From contig QPMI01000217.1 of assembly GCA_004431415.1 (NCBI GenBank), forward strand, positions 1-64,000: a stretch of DNA of 64,000 nucleotides, written 5' to 3'. The notes below the pieces were generated by a model. The model was not told the DNA's origin, did not search any database, and saw only the letters and a list, made by a program, of their open reading frames with translations. The stretch's first letter is position 1. Each line of letters opens with the position of its first letter. A program made the translations under genes and the position numbers. This stretch comes from Cyanophora paradoxa. Lineage: Eukaryota; Glaucocystophyceae; Cyanophorales; Cyanophoraceae. Positions 42,588 through 53,400 of this stretch are shown here, in pieces.

Positions 42588-42967
42588 GGTACCACCGCGG
42601 AGATCTCCTCCTCTCTCTTCTCATCTTTGGGATCTCGCCGCTTGGCTTTAAACCCTGAGCCTGCCAGCCAACAATCTCCCGGCCCCAGCCCCCTGCCACC
42701 TCTCTACCCCACCCCATCGTGACCGGCCCTGGCCCGTCGCGGGGGGGAGGCTCCGAGAGAGCCGCCTCAAGGGTAGAGGGGGCGGGGCTCGCAATAGGGT
42801 ATAGCCCTTGGGGCGCCTAGTCGGAGACCCAATAGTGGGGAGTAGACTAGGCTAAAGTATATTAGTTGGCCTAGGGTAGACCTAGGCCTAGGGTAGACAG
42901 AAAACGATGTTTTTTGTGTACCAGGGGCTCTGTCCCCTAATAAACTACGGAAAACTAAAAAAAAAAA
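42588..42967 (+). other. LINE 3' UTR with hairpin, AATAAA and A tail
   Basis: A small stem-loop, AGGGG-CTCTGT-CCCCT (about 42923-42938), is followed directly by AATAAA (42939-42944) and then 11 A (42957-42967). Copies of a CCTAGG/TAGACCTAGG motif fill 42865-42900. The hairpin may be the RT recognition element (inference). Confidence 0.75.
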
Positions 42968-43275
42968 TCCGGTCCTTTTTTCCGCGCAGCATTCCGCTCT
43001 TTCCGGGTTCTGACAACGAATTCCGGGCTATGATGCATGCACTAACACGTGGTTAAGAGCTCGGAGCTGGATCGGGAGATGAGCAGACTCGTCATTTTGT
43101 AAGTTACCGAAAACGGGGGCCCTACCCCGTTTCCAATTAAGGAGAACAAACTTGAAATCACAAATCAAAGATACAGCAGACTATCACAAATCACATTATA
43201 TAATTATCAAGCTTAAGAAGGATATATATATATATCGAACACGAGAAGGGACATGATCATACTATGATCATGATA
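42968..43275 (+). repeat. 308-bp direct repeat, right copy (putative target-site duplication)
   Basis: Identical to 27001-27308 and directly preceded by the element's A run. Position after the A tail and absence of repeat sequence inside the element argue for a target-site duplication, not LTRs. Confidence 0.95.
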
Positions 43276-45401
43276 AGAACGCAAAAGACTCTGAGATAAG
43301 GAGAACGAGCACGAGGAGACTCTGAGAATTCGAAGTAGTAGAAGAGCTCAAGGGCATCGACACAGCAGTACTAGTCACACTAGAACGACGAGGAGCACGG
43401 GGACGTAGCTATAGCAAATAAGGAGAATTAACGTTAACGAGCTCGCGATCGAGCACGAGAAACTACAGTCGAATATCCAGCCAGATCTAGAATTCAAATT
43501 AAAATTTAAAGACACGACAGCCTGGCAGAGCTAGTCGCACTAAAGCTAGCTACAGCTCGAGCGCAGGTGAATTCGAATATTCAGTGCATATGATTGATCT
43601 GCAGCTGCGCGCGAATCTGCATATGCATACGCGAATATGAACGTTAACGTTTTACCGCGCACGCGTAAATATACGTACTACGGTACGTATACGTATATAT
43701 ACGCGTACGTATACGCTGCAGCTGCAGCTGCGATTCTGCAGCTGCGCGCACGCGATTGCGATGCGCACGTGAAGTTGAATTGCCAAGTTGAGGGAACTTC
43801 GGACGCTCAAGGTTCATCCTTCAAGGCTTCCGATGATAAATTTTGCAAAAAGCACGATTAGGATTGTAATATACTAAGTTATAACTTATTACTTATGACG
43901 CATGCGGACACCCGTAAAAAAACTCAGTTCTCACGGAACGGTCGAGCCAAAAATCCTCGGTAGTTTGATTGAGGTCAGAAAACTTACCTTAGGGTTGTGT
44001 TAACGCATATGAGAACACAGTGTGGCATAGTCGACGTCGGAAGTCCGACCGTCGGACGGTCGACGTCCGACGTTGCGACGGGCGACTCCCGGACCCGGGA
44101 GTCCGTTCAGCGACTCCGGAGTCCGCGTGCGTTAACCGTGAACGTTGCTGCACCGTACTACTTTTAGTACGGTACGCCACCGTACTACGGTACGCGCCGG
44201 CGCGTGGCGCCGCAGTACCGTGGTACTACCGGTAGTACTGACTCCGAACTTAAGAGTCCGAAGTTCGAGTCCGAACACGGTCTGCTGCACATGTACAGCG
44301 GCACTACAGCCACTGAGCCTGCATGGCAGAGCGTTTGGCCCAGACTCCGCCGCCCAGTGGCCCGGCGGCGGCGGGGCGCCGGCCCGGCGGCCGGCGCCGG
44401 CGCCTCTAATATGGCATGCTATAGCGCTAGGCTAAATAATACTGTAGAACTAGAAATATTAAGTGGGCTGCATATTTATAGTACTTAAAAAGTTTTGGGC
44501 AATTTCCTAAATATTACACGCCCCCACAGTGCTGGTAGACTAGAGGCTGTGGCCGGTAATTCACCAAAAAAAACATTTCGTAAATATTTCTCGCCTGCTA
44601 AAGCCGAGATTTCTCAGGGGTACTCCTTTCTTCGCCATACAAAAGCCCTGCGAAGACCGACCTACCAATAGCTAAAAAAAAGCTTAGGGCCGCGGGGATG
44701 AACCGGCATAAGCGAAGACCGACCTACCGTAGTACCAATGCTACCAAAGCCTACCATTGCTACCAATAGCTAAAAAAAAGCTTAGGGCCGCGGCCCGCGG
44801 GGCTGAACCGGTATACATGCTAGTACTGGCCGCCGGACCGCGGCCCGGCGGGCCCGCTAGCGCGCGGCCCGGCTGAACCGGTGAAAAGCGGCCGCCGGGC
44901 CGCGGCAAGTTCACTAGCCTAGTACCGTAGCTGGCCCTGCTAGCCTGGCAGTGGCAACTAGTATAAACCAATAGGCTAGCTATTAATTTGCGATCGCGAG
45001 GACGTCGACGTTCCGGGCAACTTCCGGCCCCATTACACCGAAATCTGACGGACGACTCCGAAAGCTAGCGCCCGATAGGCCAGCTTGACGTCATTGAACG
45101 GTTAGAAAAAAGCGAATTCGACAAGGCAATTTCGAAAGCAACTTCGTCATGATCAGAGATGGTTAATTAGGCCAGCTCCGCGAGGTTCGTCACCTGTTTT
45201 TTACCGGCAAAGTCCCCCGGCGACTAGTGTAAAACAAATTACAAAGTGGTCCGGTTAGACTCCGGTAAGTATATACGTATATATATATACCGGCCAACGC
45301 GCGTTCAAGAATGGGGGGGGGGGGGGGGGCTTGCCCCCCTGCTTGTAAATTTTGCAAAAAAAAAGCCGATCATGATCACAAGTGCGCCGGCGTGCGCTGG
45401 G
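43276..45401. other. Intergenic region with palindrome clusters and short direct repeats
   Basis: No gene is supported. Palindromic TACGTATACGTATA and CTGCAGCTGCAG runs lie at 43660-43760. A dense cluster of perfect palindromes (GTCCGACCGTCGGAC, ACTCCCGGACCCGGGAGT, GACTCCGGAGTC) and a 9-bp stem hairpin (ACCGTACTA/TAGTACGGT) fill 44040-44250. A CTACCAATAGCTAAAAAAAA unit followed by AGCTTAGGGCCGCGG occurs twice (about 44662 and 44760), with GAAGACCGACCTACC also twice. A 17-nt G run is at 45313-45329. Confidence 0.6.
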
Positions 45402-48400
45402 CTACGTGCCGGCGTCGGCGTCGGCGGCGAGGAGGCGGAGCTCGAGGCAGTGGAGGCGGTCGTCCCGGCACCCGACCACCACGCGCACCGCCCCCGGTCC
45501 CCCCGCCCCCGCCCCCGCCCCGGCCTTGGCCCCGGCCCCGGCACCGGCACCGGCCGCGGCCCCGGCCCGGCACCGGCCCCGGCGGCCGGGACGTCGACGG
45601 CGACGGGGGAGGAGAAGGCGGGGGCGGGGAGGGCGGCCTCGGCGAGCAGGGCCCCGCCCCACGCGCACACCGCCGCCACGCGCCCCGCCGAGGCCGCCGC
45701 CAGCACCACCGGCCACGCCCGCCCGCGGGGCGCGCGAAGGCGACGAAGAAGGGCGACGCGAAGACCGGCGAGCCCAGCGGCGCCCGCCAGAGCTCCTGCG
45801 CATGCGCGCCGGTTGGGCTCAGCGGGGGCGGGGGGGGGCGGGCGGGGCGGGGCGGACGCGGCCGGAGCGGGCGCAGAGGCAGTGGAGGGCGCCGTCGTGG
45901 GCCCCCACAAAGGCCCGGTCCGCTAGGGGTACCCCCTCGTCCCCGCGGGGGCGGCCCGCAGGCGGCCGCCTCCTCGCCCCGGGGATGCAGACGCTCGAGA
46001 AGATCGGGCCCCGAGGCGCGCCTCCCACACCTGCACGGGGCGCCGGGCCCGGGGCGTCATGGGAGGGCGCGGGCGGGCGGGGCGAGGCGGGGGGAGCGGA
46101 CGGTGGCGCCGGTGGCGGGGTGGAGGGCGGTGAGGGAGCCGTCGGCGGCGGGGCGAGGAGGGCCCCCGTCGGCCCGTGCACCGCCGGCGACCCGAAGGCC
46201 GGCCCCGGCAGCCGCGCCGCCCACAGCGCCCGCACCGGCGCCTCAGGTTCGCCGCCCCCGGGGCGGGCGGGCCCGGGGGTACGGGAGGAGCTGGAAGGCG
46301 CGGACGAGGCCGCGCTGGTCGGCCGCGTAGAGCGCCCTGCGCATGCGGGGGCGGACTCAGCGCGGGAGGGGGTACGGGACGGGGCGGGCGGGGTACGGGG
46401 CGCCTCCGGGCGGGGTCGATGGCGGGGAGGCGACGACGGCGGCCGGCGGCTCGGGCGCCGGCACGCGCCCGCCAGCGCGGGGGCCCCGGGGTCCAGCGCG
46501 AGCAGGCCGCCGTCCCCGGCCCCCAGCCACAGCAGGCCCGTCCCCGCGTCCACCGTCGCCCCGCTCTTGATCTGCGCGGGCGCCCGGCGCTGAACTGATG
46601 AGCGGCCCGCCTCGGAGGAGGAGGGGCGGGGCGGGAGGCCTAAGGGGCGGGCCGGCTCGCCTGGACGCCGGTGGGGAGGTGGAGGAGGCGGCGGCCGTCG
46701 CGGGCGTCGAGGACGAGCAGCGCCCCCCGCAGCGTCCCCAGCGCGAGGCGCGCCCCGTCCGCCGAGAGGGCGGGGGCGCCTCCACCCGCCCCCGCACCCG
46801 CCGCTCCCAGTGCACCTGCGCACGCGCGCCGCCCGCGCGTCAGCAGAAGGGGGGAGAAGGAGGGGCCGGGGGCGGGGCGGACGCGGCCGGTGGCGAGGTC
46901 GGCGGCGAGGAGGCGGTGGCCGTGGCAGCCGGCGTAGGCCGTCGCCGCCCCGCCCGCCCGCACCGCCACCAGCGCGCTCCCGTCCACGCACTTCGCCAGC
47001 CGCGCCGCCCACGCCCCCGCCAGCCCCAGCCGCGGCGGCCCGGGGCTCGGCGGCCCCGCGTCGGGCGGGGGCGGGGCCGGGGCCGGGGGCGGCGGGGGGC
47101 GATGCCGGGCCCGGCGCCGGCGCGGGTGCGAGCGTAGAGGAGCGGCCCCGCCGGCGCGTCCCCTCGCCGGGCGCCTCGGCCGCCTCGTCGCCCTCCGACT
47201 CGGGCGACGGCGACCGCGCCGTCCGCCGCGGCCCCTCCGACGAGGGGCCCGGCACGGGGCCGGCGCCGGGCGAAGGGGCCGGCGAGGCGGCGCGGGGCTC
47301 GGGGAGGCGGGCCGGGAGGAGGGGCGGGGCCGGCGGCGGCAGCGAGGCGGGCGGCGGCGGCGGCGAAGGCGGAGAAGGGCGAGTGGAAGAGGGCGTCGAG
47401 CAACTCCTGCGGGGCGCGTCAGGCGGGAGGGATAAGGGCCGGGGGCGGGGCGGGGCGGGGCGGGCCTGGCGGGGGCGGGGGCGGGGCGCGGGGCGGGGCG
47501 GGGGCGATACGGGCGAGGACGGCGGCGACGAGGCGGGCGGCGGCGAGGGAGGTGCCCCGGCCTCCACGAAGAAGTCTCCCTCCTCCGGGCCCGCCAGCCG
47601 CCGCCGCACCTGCCTCGCTATCAGTCAGCGCCCGATCGGCTGGAGCGGGTGGAAGGGTTTGATGTGGGCGCACGCGGCGGCGGGGGTCCTCGGGTCGGGC
47701 CCCGCCGCGTCGGCGAGCGCCGCCGCCCACTGCGCCCGCAGCCAACCCGCCAGCGCCTCCTCCGCCCGGCCCCGCCCCGGCCCCGCGGGGAGGACGGGCG
47801 GCGCGCGCGGGGGCGCCGGCAGCGCCGCCTCGCCCCGCGCCGCCCGCCGCAGCAGCTCTACGTCCACCTGCCGCCCCGTACCCCTCTCAGCCCTCGGCCC
47901 GGCCCCTCCCTCTCCTCGCCTCTCGAGGGGCGCGCGCCTTGCCGTTGCGATTGACGGGGAGGGCGGCGACGCAGCGGAGGACCTCCGGCACGCCCGCCTC
48001 GCCCGCCCCCGCCGCCCCGCCGCCCGCCGCGCCGCAGCGAGGAGCTCCTCCTCGGGCGGGGCGCCGGGGCCCGGGACGAGGAAGGCGGCGAGGAAGGGGG
48101 CCCCGTCCCGCGCCGCCGCCACCACCCTGCCGCCCCGCCCGCCGTCAGCAGGGAAGAGCGGCGCAAAGAGGAAGGGGAGAGGGGAGCGGGCGCGCCGGGC
48201 GGCGGCGGCGTGGGGGAGGGCCTCGAGGGCCGCCTGCACCTCCTCCAGCCGCACCCGCTGCCCCAGCACCTGCCCCGGCCCGAAGGGAGGTCAGCCGCCA
48301 GCGTCCCCGCCCCCGGCCCCGGGGGGCCCGGGCGAGGGGACCTTGACGAGGTTGTCGGCGCGGCCCTCGAAGAGCAGCCGCCCGTCGGCCGCGAGGCGCG

Positions 48401-50354
48401 CGAGGTCCCCGAGGGCGCCCACCGCCCGGGGCCGCCAGCGCCGAGAGGTCGTACCCCCGGTCCGCGTCGGCGGCGGAGACGGCGCACGAGGCCGTCTCCC
48501 GCGCGATCAGCAGCTCCCCGGCCCGCTCCGCCCCGCCCGCCACCGCCGACCCCACCAGGCCCGTGATCTCCTCGGGCGGCCCGGCGGGGCCGGGGCCGTT
48601 GGCGGGGGCCGGAGGGCGAGGCGGGTGCGGGCGAGGGGCGCCCCGAGGGGCACGGGCCCGGCCTCCCCGCGCAGGATCGCCTCGCGCGGCACCTCGTGCG
48701 CCGTCGCCCACTGCCGAACCCATCGCGAGGAACAGCCGTCAGAGCGGGCCGGCGCTTCGAAAAGGAGTACAGGGAAGGAGCAGAGCGGGGCGGGGCTGGA
48801 GCTGCGCACGACGGAGATCTCGGTGGTGCCGTAGAGGTTGAAGACGCGGGCGCGGGCCGCCCCCGCCGGCCCCAGCCACGCCAGCAGCTCGCGGGGGGCC
48901 GGGCACGCCTCGCCCCCGAGCGCCAGCACCCGCAGCGGGCCCCGCTCCAGCGCACCCCGCACTCCCTCCTCTGCAGACGCTGAGGGGGAAAGGGAAAAGG
49001 GGAGGGGAGGCCGGCGCGCACGGGGGAGGCGGCGGAGGAAGGCGGGGGTGCACTGCAGCACGCTCACGCGGCGCGCCGCCAGCGCCGCCAGCAGACGCCC
49101 CGGCGCCACCTGCCCGGCCACCCGCTCAGGCAGAGGGACAGGGCCCGGGGCCGGGGACGAGGCGGGGCGCCTTGGCGGGGGGCTCGAGGACGAGGAGGGC
49201 GGCGCCGGCGCCCAGCGCCCCAAAGAGGTCGATCTGGCAGGGCCCCGTTCGCTGACGCGCGGCGCGGAGGGGAGGGCGGGGGCAGGGCGGCGCAGCACGG
49301 CGCACGACGGAGGGGTCGAAGCCTGCGGGCCGGGCGGGTCAGCGCGGGGCGGCGGGGCGGGGCGCTCGGGGCGGGGCGGGGCGGGGCGGACCGGGCGGGG
49401 AGGCGGCGAGGACGACGTCGGATGGGCGGAGGGCGAAGCGCGCGGAGAGGTCGGCCACGTTCGGCAGCGCGCACGCGTGCGGCACGAACACCTGCGCCGC
49501 CGCCCCCTCTCATCCGGCGGGCGGGGCGGGGGGCGGGGGCGGGGCGGGGGGCGGGCGCACGGCCTTGGGCTTGCCGGTGGTGCCGCTGGTGCACATGACG
49601 TACGCCAGGCCCTCCGGCAGCGGCCCGCCCACGTCCGCCCCGTCCCCGCCCTCTGCCCCGCCGCGGCGCCCCCCGTGAGCGCCCGACGCGGCGGTGGCGG
49701 CGAGGAGGGCGCGCCGATGGGCTCGGGGCGAAGGCCGCCGACGACGGAGCGGCGGAGGATCGAGAGGCCGATCCCGCGCTCCTGCGCCACGCCGCCCGCT
49801 CATGATCAGCGTCGGGGCGCGGCGGCGCGCGCGGGGCGGGCGCGGGGCGGGCGCGGGGCGGGCGGGACGGGCGCGCCCGCAGCTCGGAGCGGAGCTCGTC
49901 GCTGGGCGGGTCCTCGACGAGGACGTGACAGGCCCGCGTGCACTCGATGAGCTCCAGCAGCCGCCCCGGCCGGCTCGCCGGCAGCGGCGCGTAGGCCGCC
50001 CCCGCGCGGAGGATCCTGCCCGCCCGAGCGGCGCCCCAGCCCTCAGAGAGCGTCTTAGAGGCTGAGGGAGGCTCGCGCTAGCCCCCACGCACCCGAGGAT
50101 GCCCGCCACGAGCTCGAGGGGCCGGCTAAGCAGGAACGCGACCACGGGCATGTCGCCCGGCGCGACGTGGAGCGTTCGCCCCAGGTAGCCGCTGATGACC
50201 TCCGAAACGTTAAAGAGCTCCTCGTAGGTCCAGGAGGTGCCGGTCTCGGAAAGGATCGCCGTCGCCTCGGGCGTCGCGCGCGCCGACCGCTCGAAGCATT
50301 GATGCAGCCTCGTCGCTCCCGTCGCTGTGCTGCTCGGGAGCGAGCACACATCCA
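45402..50354 (-). CDS. AASDH-like protein: adenylation domain, carrier domain and PQQ beta-propeller
   Basis: The order AMP-binding, phosphopantetheine carrier, PQQ repeats is that of AASDH (ACSF4/U26), an acyl-activating enzyme whose physiological substrate is still debated. Adenylation motifs are LAYVMCTSGTTGKPKAV (about 49600), VLALGGEACPAPRELL, VFNLYGTTEISVV (about 48830), LGDLARLAADGRLLFEGRAD with NLVK (about 48370), LGQRVRLEEVQAALEAL and PVNRNGK. The carrier shows GGTSLAAARLVAAVLAR (about 47540), where Ser would carry the cofactor. C-terminal blades include LALGTLRGALLVLDARDGRR, GLLWLGAGDGGLLALDPGAP, FVGAHDGALHCLCARSG and the final VVVGCRDDRLHCLELRLLAA. Start MDVCSLPSSTATGATRLHQC is preferred; an in-frame ATG at 50433 would leave 5 bp to the divergent gene. 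More than fifteen introns are implied. Confidence 0.85.
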
Positions 50355-50438
50355 TCGGCGCGCGGCCGAATTCCGGCCAAGTAGTGGCGCGAACTTGCGA
50401 ACGGGGGGTACCGGACGCTCGAAGAGGCCTCATCGCTG
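50355..50438. promoter_or_regulatory. Very short divergent promoter (AASDH-like / TRP channel)
   Basis: Only 84 bp lie between the two chosen start codons. No TATA element was seen. Transcripts may start inside the opposite gene's 5' UTR. Confidence 0.45.
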
Positions 50439-53400
50439 ATGGCCGCCGGCTACGCGCCGGGCTACGGCGGGCTGCCCGGCCTTCCCGGGCTGCCTGTGCT
50501 CGACCCGAACGCCGATCTACCGCCCCTCTGGGCCGCTGCCGCCCGGGGCGATGCATCTCTTCTCAAGTGCGTGGCATTCAAATCGTGGCCGGCCGGGCGG
50601 CGCCCGGCTCCTGCGAGGGGCTCTAGCGATGATATAACTTACGAAGGCACTGACGGAGTCCGCCCCGCAGGCGCCTGCTGGCGTCCTATCCGCAGACCGT
50701 GAACGAGCCCTGGCGGCAGACGAACGTGATGCCTATCCAGGTGGCGGTGAAGGAAGGACACGTCGCCTGCGTGAGGTTAGACATGCTTTTGCGACCGCCA
50801 AGCCCGGGCGGGCCGCCCGTGAGAATCGCATCACAGGTTGCTGCTGAAGGCGCGGGCGGACATTACGTCGGAGAGCCCCATCGACCGGTGGGTCGCCTCG
50901 CGCTCTCCTGGCGTCTAGCAGCTTGACGCCGGGGCTGACGCCGGCCCCACAGCAAGAACCCGCTCTCCATCGCCGCCGCGGCCGGCAATGCGGAGATCTG
51001 CGAGTGCGTGCCCCCGGGGGCCCCGCCCGGCCGGCCGGGCGCTGAGCGGGCGCGGCGCAGGGCGATCCTGGCGGCGGCGGGCCCGTACGCGCGGGAGCTG
51101 ACGAACAAGCGGAACTCGGACGGGTCGACGCCGCTGCTGCTGGCGGCGCAGTTCGGGCACGGCCGGACGGTCGCCAAGCTCCTCGAGTACGGCGCCAACG
51201 CCCTCATCGTCGAGGAGGACGGCCTCTCCGTGCGCCCTCGACCCGCTCCCGCCCGCCCACCCGCCCGTCCGCCGAGCCTCGCCGACCGAGGCCGGCTGGC
51301 CGGCTGGGCGGGGCGCAGGCGATCGAGGTTGGGATCCGGGAGGCGAAGCGGGAGGTGGTGCAGGCGCTGGCGGCCGGCTCGCCGCTGCCGCCGGGGCGCG
51401 AGGCCGGCGTCGTGCGCGCCATCGTCGCGCTCTGCAAGGCCGACACGCCCGTCGAGGCGATCGTGAAGCAGCCCTCCGCCGGCCGCCTCAACATCGCCCT
51501 CATGATGCTCATCCAGGTCCCCTTCCCGCGCTCCTGCGCCCGGCGCTCGCCTCTGACCGGGCCCGCCGGCCCGCCCGCAGGCGAAGTGGCTGGTGACGAT
51601 GCGGCGGGTGGGGGCGGACGAGGGGCGGCACCTGGTGGAGCGGTGCACGAACGTGGCGCGGGAGGTGCTGGACGGGTACGAGGCCTACTACCAGCTCAAC
51701 GTCGACCGCCGCAAGTCCGGCTTCCGCTCTGTCGCCCAGATCGGCCCGCCCGCCCCTCCTCCGAGCCCCGCGCCCGCCCGCCCCGCCCCCTCTGAGGCGC
51801 GCCTGGCTCGCAGTGATGGAGGACGCGCTGAACGCGCACCAGGGGGGGGACGAGGGGGGCATCCGGCGCGCCCTCTCCGCCCTCGTCCCCAAGGTCGAGG
51901 GCCTCCCCCGCGAGTTCGCCCGCCTCCAGACCGACCTCTGGAACGGTCCGCCAGGCCGCCCCCCCGCTCGCCCGCTTGCCCGCCCCGGCGCCCTTCTTAC
52001 CTCCGGCAGTGTTCGCGGAGGGGCGGGCGCTGGGGCGGTCGGACCTGGGCCTGCGCGCCCGCGACGGCGTGCTGCGGTTCCTGGGGCGGCCCCGCGAGGA
52101 CGCCCACGAGGTCCTCAGCTTCACCTTCGAGCGCGGCCTCGAGCCGACGGCTAAGGCGCTGGCCGTCCGCTGCGGGGCGCCCGAGGTCATCTCCCACCCC
52201 TTCCTCACCCGCTACGTCCACGACGTCTGGTGGGGCAACGGCTACGAGGCACGCGCCGCCCTCCTCCCTTCCCCCCCGCCCCTCGCCCTTAGCCCCGGGC
52301 CCCGCGCAGGTTGACTTCCGGGAGGAGAAGGCGCTGAAGGAGAAGGTCGCCCGCACGCCCTTCTCCCGCACCGCCGCCGTCAAGTTCTTCCTCGACTCCG
52401 CCTTCTACGTCGCCCTCCTCGGCCTCCTCACCACAAGTGCGTCCGCCCCGCTCTGGAGGGCAGGGCGGGGCTGACGGGGCGGGCAGTCGTGGTGCGGCCG
52501 TACGGGCACGGGGTGGGCGTGGAGGCGGCCTTCTGGGCGATGGCCATCCTCTGGTGGATCTCCGAGATCCTCAAGGTCGCCTTCGTCGGGACGACCCAGT
52601 ACTCGGCGTCGATCTGGAACTGGCTCGACGCCATCATAAACATCGCGCGCCCCTTTCCCTTCCTCTATCCGATGTGAAGGCGGCGCGGCTGACGGTGCTC
52701 GCATCGCGGCGCAGCTGCTGTTCGTGGCGGCGGCGTGGCGGCTGGCGAACTGGGTGGCGGGGCTGAACGGGCCCAACGAGGGGTACAGCAAGGAGCTGCT
52801 GGCCGCCCTCACGATCCCCATGTACTTCCGCCTGCTCCCCGTCTTCGGCGTCTTCCGCCCCGTCGGCCACGCCATCGTCGTCATCGAGAAGGCCCGCCCC
52901 CGCCCGCCCGCCCGGCGCCACCGCCCGCCCGCCCCGGCCCCCCGCCGACCGGGCCGTCGCCGTGCTCAGATGGTGACGAACATCTTCACGGTGTCGTTCG
53001 TGATCGCGGTGGGCTTCTTCGGCTTCTCGGTGTGCATCACCTTCTTCCTCCAGCGCGGCGCCGGCGACGACGGGCCCGTCTGGATCTTCTTCAACAACAT
53101 GTCCGCTCTTATTCCTTGCTGTTCCCCCCCGCCCGCATGCCCGACCCTCCTCCTTCCCCCCGCCGCGCCGCAGGTGGTTCCTGTTCGAGAACACGGTGGG
53201 GGACATGCACTTCGACTCGAAGGTGGACGGGCTCTCCGTGACCGCCCTCCGCATGGTCCACCGCTGCATCAACGGCCTCGTCATGCTCTACCTCCTCGTC
53301 CGCGCCCCCGCCCCCGCCAGCTCCGGCCTCCCCCAGGCCTGACCTGCCCCCCGTTCCCTGCGCCAGATCGCGCTCTTCACGAACAGCGTGCACGAGGTGA

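Larger units (their letters stand above)
27309..42967 (+). mobile_element. Non-LTR retrotransposon (LINE), about 15.7 kb, apparently full length
   Basis: The element has a tandem array at its 5' end, an RGG-box ORF, an APE-type endonuclease, reverse transcriptase, RNase H and a CCHC-like zinc motif. A Ulp1-like cysteine protease and a second zinc motif follow. A 3' UTR of about 380 bp carries AATAAA (42939-42944) and a terminal run of 11 A directly before the right 308-bp repeat. Endonuclease-RT-RNase H order and the A tail identify a LINE rather than an LTR element. It is longer than typical LINEs of 4-8 kb. The coding parts lie in successive -1 frames with few stops, and the flanking repeats are identical, so the insertion looks recent. 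The clade is not assigned; RNase H-bearing LINE clades such as I, Tad or RTEX-like are candidates. Confidence 0.9.

Noticed and set aside
27001-43275. LTR retrotransposon with 308-bp LTRs
   Set aside because: There is no TG...CA end, primer-binding site or integrase, an A tail precedes the right repeat, and the ORFs are those of a LINE.
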